From positions 1 through 64,000 of the forward strand of contig JAAMXY010000487.1 in NCBI GenBank assembly GCA_019677205.1: a DNA stretch of 64,000 nucleotides. Reading direction: 5' to 3'. The position numbers and the translations under genes were made by a program. Below are positions 60,701-64,000 of the stretch, piece after piece. Each line of letters begins with the position of its first letter. Positions within the stretch are counted from its first letter, which is position 1. A model generated the notes under the pieces. The model was not told the DNA's origin. It worked only from the letters and a program-made list of their open reading frames with translations, and did not search any database. Source of the stretch: Pinguiococcus pyrenoidosus. Lineage: Eukaryota > Sar > Pinguiophyceae > Pinguiochrysidales > Pinguiochrysidaceae.

Positions 60701-62684
60701 GCATCAGAAAGCTGCGGCGGCAGCTTCCAAGGCGTCCTCGCCGACACCGACGGCGCAGCAGCAGTTTCTGCAGGCGCAGAATCGCGCCAAGAAAAGCAGG
60801 GTTGGCCCAGCTGCGGCGCCGAAGCCCGCGGCCAAGCCGCGTCCGAAGCCCAAGCCCAAGCCCAAGGCAAAGGGCACCGTCGTGAAGCCTCCGACGGCAG
60901 CTGGCGTGCCGGCACAGCCCACCTCGGGCGGCATGGAGGGGCTTCCGACAGAGCTTCGTTCCAAGATCGCCAAGAGAGTGCAGGAGAAGCTGCCGCGGAT
61001 CCATCTGATCCAGTTCTATCAGCGTGCCCTCAGGGCGAGCCACCCGGAGAGCATGCAAAACATCATTGAGACGGTCACCATGGAAGCCAGGGCCCTGCGC
61101 AACAAGGGGGAAATCAATAGCTCGACCGTGTATGCCGTCAAGAAGCTAGAGAAGGAGTACTTGACGCCAGAGCAGGTGAAGAAAGCGAAGGAGGAGTACG
61201 CGTACATGGGGAAGAAAGTGAGGGAGAAGGGAAACCAGCTGTTCAAGCAGTATGAAGCTGAGGAGATCGCGAAGCTCCAGAAAGCGCGCCTCGCGGGCTC
61301 TGGGATGGGCTTACCCACACACGGCAGCGGAGCCGCGCCAGGATCCGGGCCGGTGGGATCTGTGGGTCCGTCGCCCGTCAAGGGGAAGCCACCCCACGCG
61401 GGCGCCAGTTCCGCTGATCCGGCGATACCGGAGGTAGCTCGAAGCGTGAGTGACGAGTTTACTCTTACGGATGCATTGGTGGACAAGGCCACTCTCGGCG
61501 CGACGGACACGGATCTGATGGGCATGCTGGAGAGCGAGGGGATGCACTTGAACAGCCCCGCCCCGACCGCGGCCTGGGAGCCCCCGCTCAAGCAGAAGCC
61601 CTCATCCGCCGGGCCGGCGGTCGCAGAGAACAGCTTCTACCCGGCCGCGGAGAGCGAGTGGTACGGACGCAACGTGCTCAGCCACAGCGTGGCGTGGCAG
61701 ATCATGACCAAGGCAATACGGAAGCGCCGGGCAGTCGCAAGAGGGAGCGGCGAGGCGGACGGCTACGAGTTCTGCGACGCTCAAGAAGCGCACGAGAATG
61801 CCACGCTTGAGCTGCTGAGCGAGGCGACCGAGCAGTTCGCCACCGAGATGCTGGAGTCGCTGGTTGAAGTGGCGAAAGTTCGCAGGGATGATCTTCTGCG
61901 AACGGTGGCACTGGATGCCCCCGAAGCGAAGGACAACGACAGCGACGGAGCCAACTCCGCCGCTCTGCTGGAACTTTCGCGATTCTCCGCTGAGCCAACG
62001 ACGAGCTATCCTGCCAAGCCATCTCCCCAGCATTTGCTGGAGCTCAGTCGCGAGAGGATTCACCACGAGTACGGCGAAATCATGGCGAGGGAGGAGTTCT
62101 TGAAGGGGATCTTGTGCGAGCAGCGCAGGATCCAAAGGAACACCCAGAACAAGCGCCCCGCGCAGGTGCCCGAAGACGGACTTGAGTTCACCCTGAATCG
62201 GACGATGCACGAAGACCACCTCCGTGAGCAGCGACACGATCTGGACCTAGAGGACTTTGCTTTGGTGCGCTGGCGGAAGAGAACCCTGTCGGGTCTGAGA
62301 CTCGCCGGCTCCACGTCCTTCGCGGTGGCGTCCAACAAGCGGACCAAACTGACTCCCGAGGAGCACAAAACCACAATAGAAACCGCCCAAGCTCTGTCGC
62401 AGAGGCGGCAGAAGCTGAACGAAGCGTACAATCGACTGCAGCAGCTTGCCGCCAGCAACAAGCAGGACCAGAACCGGGATCCGAATGCGCCGAGCCCGGA
62501 GGACGGGAACCAGAAGCGAGTCAGCAAAGACCGAGTGAGCCTTGGGCGGCTCGTGAGCTCGGAGGCCAAGGGCCCGATGAAGATCACCGTGGAGGACGTC
62601 GTTAGAGTCACGCGAGGGAAGCCCATAGCGGAGAAGGTGGCACAAGCGGCGTGGAGGTTGAGGCAGAATGACGGCAAGACGTGA
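60197..62684 (+). CDS. PolyQ nuclear protein, TAF4-like candidate
   Basis: Two exons, 60197-60382 and 60477-62684; 797 residues. Exon 1 is acidic then Ala/Pro-rich (MSESTKKLLEDSDDDDEP). Exon 2 opens with a Met/Asn/Gln stretch and a poly-Gln tract from CAG/CAA repeats (60601-60703), then a basic Pro/Lys segment. A conserved-looking helical domain follows (LRSKIAKRVQEKLPRIHLIQ, RALRASHPESMQNIIETV). Farther on are SEWYGRNVLSHSVAWQIM and AHENATLELLSEATEQFATE-MLESLVEVAKVRRDD, resembling the histone-fold region of TFIID subunit TAF4. The end PMKITVEDVVRVTRGKPIAE is like the TAF4 C-terminus. I rate the TAF4 assignment as possible only. Nuclear transcription role is inferred. Confidence 0.6.
60601..60703 (+). 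repeat. CAG/CAA repeat encoding poly-glutamine
   Basis: About 31 of some 34 consecutive codons are Gln, interrupted by AGG-CGG (Arg-Arg). The repeat is in frame within exon 2 of the TAF4-like gene. CAA interruptions suggest selection on the protein rather than pure slippage. Confidence 0.9.
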
Positions 62685-63078
62685 TCCTGATGTTGAACGT
62701 CGCGGGCACTCGAAGAAGAGAACAGATCCAAGTCGGTCCAGATGGACATCTGCTCGTCTCACGCAATCCACCTATCTTCATGCTGCAGCATGGAGAGAGA
62801 CCGTGGAACTTCACTCCTTACGAAGGACGGATGCCCGCCCGTGCTCATCTTGCCTTGCAGATGCAAGGAAACTACGGTAGGATTGCAAACTGCAAACGTC
62901 TATTCGCCAGACACGAACGGTGGCTATCCTGTTTCATTCCTCCACTCCAAGCAAAAGCTACAAGTATAGCTTTTCCGGACTGGCGTGCCCTCGACGCTCC
63001 ATGTCAAGCTGCAGGCAGTCCAAGGGTCTATACCACTGTGCGCGGAGGCCGCGCGTCTGTGCTGCCTCATGCGGTGTG
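62685..63078. other. Gap between the convergent TAF4-like and hslU genes
   Basis: About 390 bp. A plus-strand open frame crosses it but has no recognisable motif. It probably holds the two 3' UTRs. Confidence 0.4.
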
Positions 63079-64000
63079 CTAGAGGATGAACTTCCGGAAG
63101 TCCTCCGGCGAAGACAGCAGGTCGCCCACCTTGACGCGCACCCGCTCAGCGTCTATCACCACGTCCGTGCCCGGATCCATGTCGGGGGCGTCGAAGCTGA
63201 TGTCGTCCACGAGGCGCTCGATGACCGTCTGCAGCCGACGGGCTCCGATGTTCTCGACCTCGCGGTTGATCTTCGCCGCCGTCCGCGCGATCTCGCGGAC
63301 CGCTTCGTCTTCGAAGATCAGGCTCACGCCCTCCACCGCGATGAGCTCTACTTGCTGCCGGATGAGGTTGTTGATGGGCTCCGTGAGGATTCGGTACAGG
63401 TCGTCCTCGGTGAGCTCCTTCAACTCGACGCGGATTGGAAGGCGCCCCTGCAGCTCCGCCAGCAGATCAGACGGCTTCGCTTGATGGAACGCGCCGGACG
63501 CGATGAACAGAATGTGGTCCGTGTTTACATTGCCGTACTTCGTCGACACGGTGGAGCCCTCTATGAGGGGCAGCAGATCCCGCTGGACCCCTTCGTCCGA
63601 GGCGTCTGCGCCTCTACTGTCTCCATGGCTACAGATCTTGTCGATCTCGTCGATGAAGACAATCCCATCTTCCTCCGCACTCTTGATCGCCTCGCCAACG
63701 ACGTCCGTGTTGCTGCTGAGCTTCTCCATCTCGACTTCCTCAAGGATCCGTCGCGCCTCGTGCACCTTCATCTGCTTCCGTTCCATGCGGCTGCTCGGTC
63801 GTGAGACCAGGCGCAGAAGGTCCTGGACGTGCATGGTGAGGTGCTGATTGTCCAGCCCGCCGACGCTCTGCCGTCCCGAGGCGAAGCCGGCCGGGATGTC
63901 GATGGAGACGTTGTAGTCCTCAAGCTCGCCGTTCACCAACAGGTCGCGCCAGTCCATCTTCTCGCTCTCCTTGAGCTTGGACCCCAGAAGCGCGCGGTAG
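63079..64000 (-). CDS. hslU: HslU (ClpY) AAA+ protease ATPase, C-terminal part
   Basis: The gene runs off the right edge; 306 C-terminal residues are visible, with no intron. HslU is the ATPase partner of the HslV peptidase, a bacterial-type protease kept in mitochondria of many protists. The visible part starts in the I domain (YRALLGSKLKESEKMDWRDL), then Walker B GIVFIDEIDKIC. GVQRDLLPLIEGSTVSTKYG and NTDHILFIASGAFHQAKPSD are nearly invariant in HslU. QGRLPIRVELKELTEDDLYR and the sensor-2 region VENIGARRLQTVIERLVDD are also present. It ends FRKFIL, like the bacterial L-S-R-F-I-L end that docks into HslV. The targeting peptide is outside the window. Confidence 0.95.
   Translation of the reverse strand, partial: YRALLGSKLKESEKMDWRDLLVNGELEDYNVSIDIPAGFASGRQSVGGLDNQHLTMHVQDLLRLVSRPSSRMERKQMKVHEARRILEEVEMEKLSSNTDVVGEAIKSAEEDGIVFIDEIDKICSHGDSRGADASDEGVQRDLLPLIEGSTVSTKYGNVNTDHILFIASGAFHQAKPSDLLAELQGRLPIRVELKELTEDDLYRILTEPINNLIRQQVELIAVEGVSLIFEDEAVREIARTAAKINREVENIGARRLQTVIERLVDDISFDAPDMDPGTDVVIDAERVRVKVGDLLSSPEDFRKFIL

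Noticed and set aside
1-64000. CRISPR arrays, tRNA/rRNA genes, transposons or viral insertions
   Set aside because: No regularly spaced direct repeats with unique spacers, no recognisable rRNA or tRNA cloverleaf, and no transposase, reverse transcriptase or integrase motifs were seen by eye. Only simple repeats and minisatellites are present.
1-64000. Core dinoflagellate origin
   Set aside because: Genes switch strand freely, a TATA box is present, introns are GT-AG throughout and there are no tandem gene arrays. This is inference and does not exclude early-branching alveolate algae.

Overview
This window is nuclear DNA of a unicellular, flagellated alga with a complex (secondary or higher) plastid. 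It is GC-rich and gene-dense. Genes alternate freely between strands, and most are split by short GT-AG introns of about 50-250 nt. Algal identity rests on bipartite N-termini (an ER signal peptide followed at once by a transit-like segment) on a patatin-like lipase, a ubiquitin-like protein and a two-helix membrane protein, and on a tripartite, thylakoid-lumen-type leader on a small cysteine protein. A flagellum is implied by delta-tubulin, the IFT dynein light intermediate chain, an ARL2BP/BART protein and a giant EML protein. Free strand switching and a TATA box argue against a core dinoflagellate. A stramenopile, haptophyte, cryptophyte or chromerid-like alga fits, but I cannot choose among these without a search.

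Layout. 0-15 kb: a gene tail, the plastid patatin, an inactive M16 (MPP-beta/bc1 core) protein, ARL2BP, a coiled-coil protein, a SURP/G-patch splicing factor, the CAF1 deadenylase, proteasome ATPase Rpt6 and an unknown Gly/Pro/Met-rich protein. 15-28 kb: a four-exon IQ-repeat coiled-coil protein, a five-exon GMC oxidoreductase with an internal membrane insertion, a CHAT protease-STAND NTPase-STAT-type SH2 protein, a tiny twin-CX9C gene and an ER J-protein (DNAJB12 type). 28-44 kb: a membrane RBR ubiquitin ligase, an AMPK/SNF1 catalytic subunit, the ER/plastid-targeted ubiquitin, CCT1, NASP, delta-tubulin, a plastid membrane protein, a secreted Cys-rich protein and the IFT dynein subunit. 44-64 kb: the 2,522-residue EF-hand/EML protein, a lumenal Cys-hairpin protein, ALG3, an ankyrin/WW protein, an AlkB-GRF zinc-finger protein, a polyQ TAF4-like protein and the C-terminal part of HslU.

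Genes are packed as convergent pairs (stop codons 6-100 bp apart) and divergent pairs (starts about 240-590 bp apart) that probably share promoters. Divergent partners sometimes share a theme: the IFT dynein subunit with EML, and CCT1 with NASP. Protein quality control recurs (Rpt6, CCT1, DNAJB12-like, RBR, HslU, targeted ubiquitin), but this is not an operon.

The strongest candidate for an undescribed system is the single-exon gene at 21988-25203. It joins a CHAT caspase-like protease with its His/Cys dyad, an NB-ARC-like STAND ATPase and a STAT-type SH2 domain in one chain, which suggests a phosphotyrosine-linked, nucleotide-switched protease receptor. The second is the ER/plastid-targeted ubiquitin-like protein, which matches the plastid ubiquitin of SELMA-type import systems but has an unusual RG-rich tail. 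Exon models were built by hand from splice signals and frame. Family calls come from recognised motifs, not from searches.
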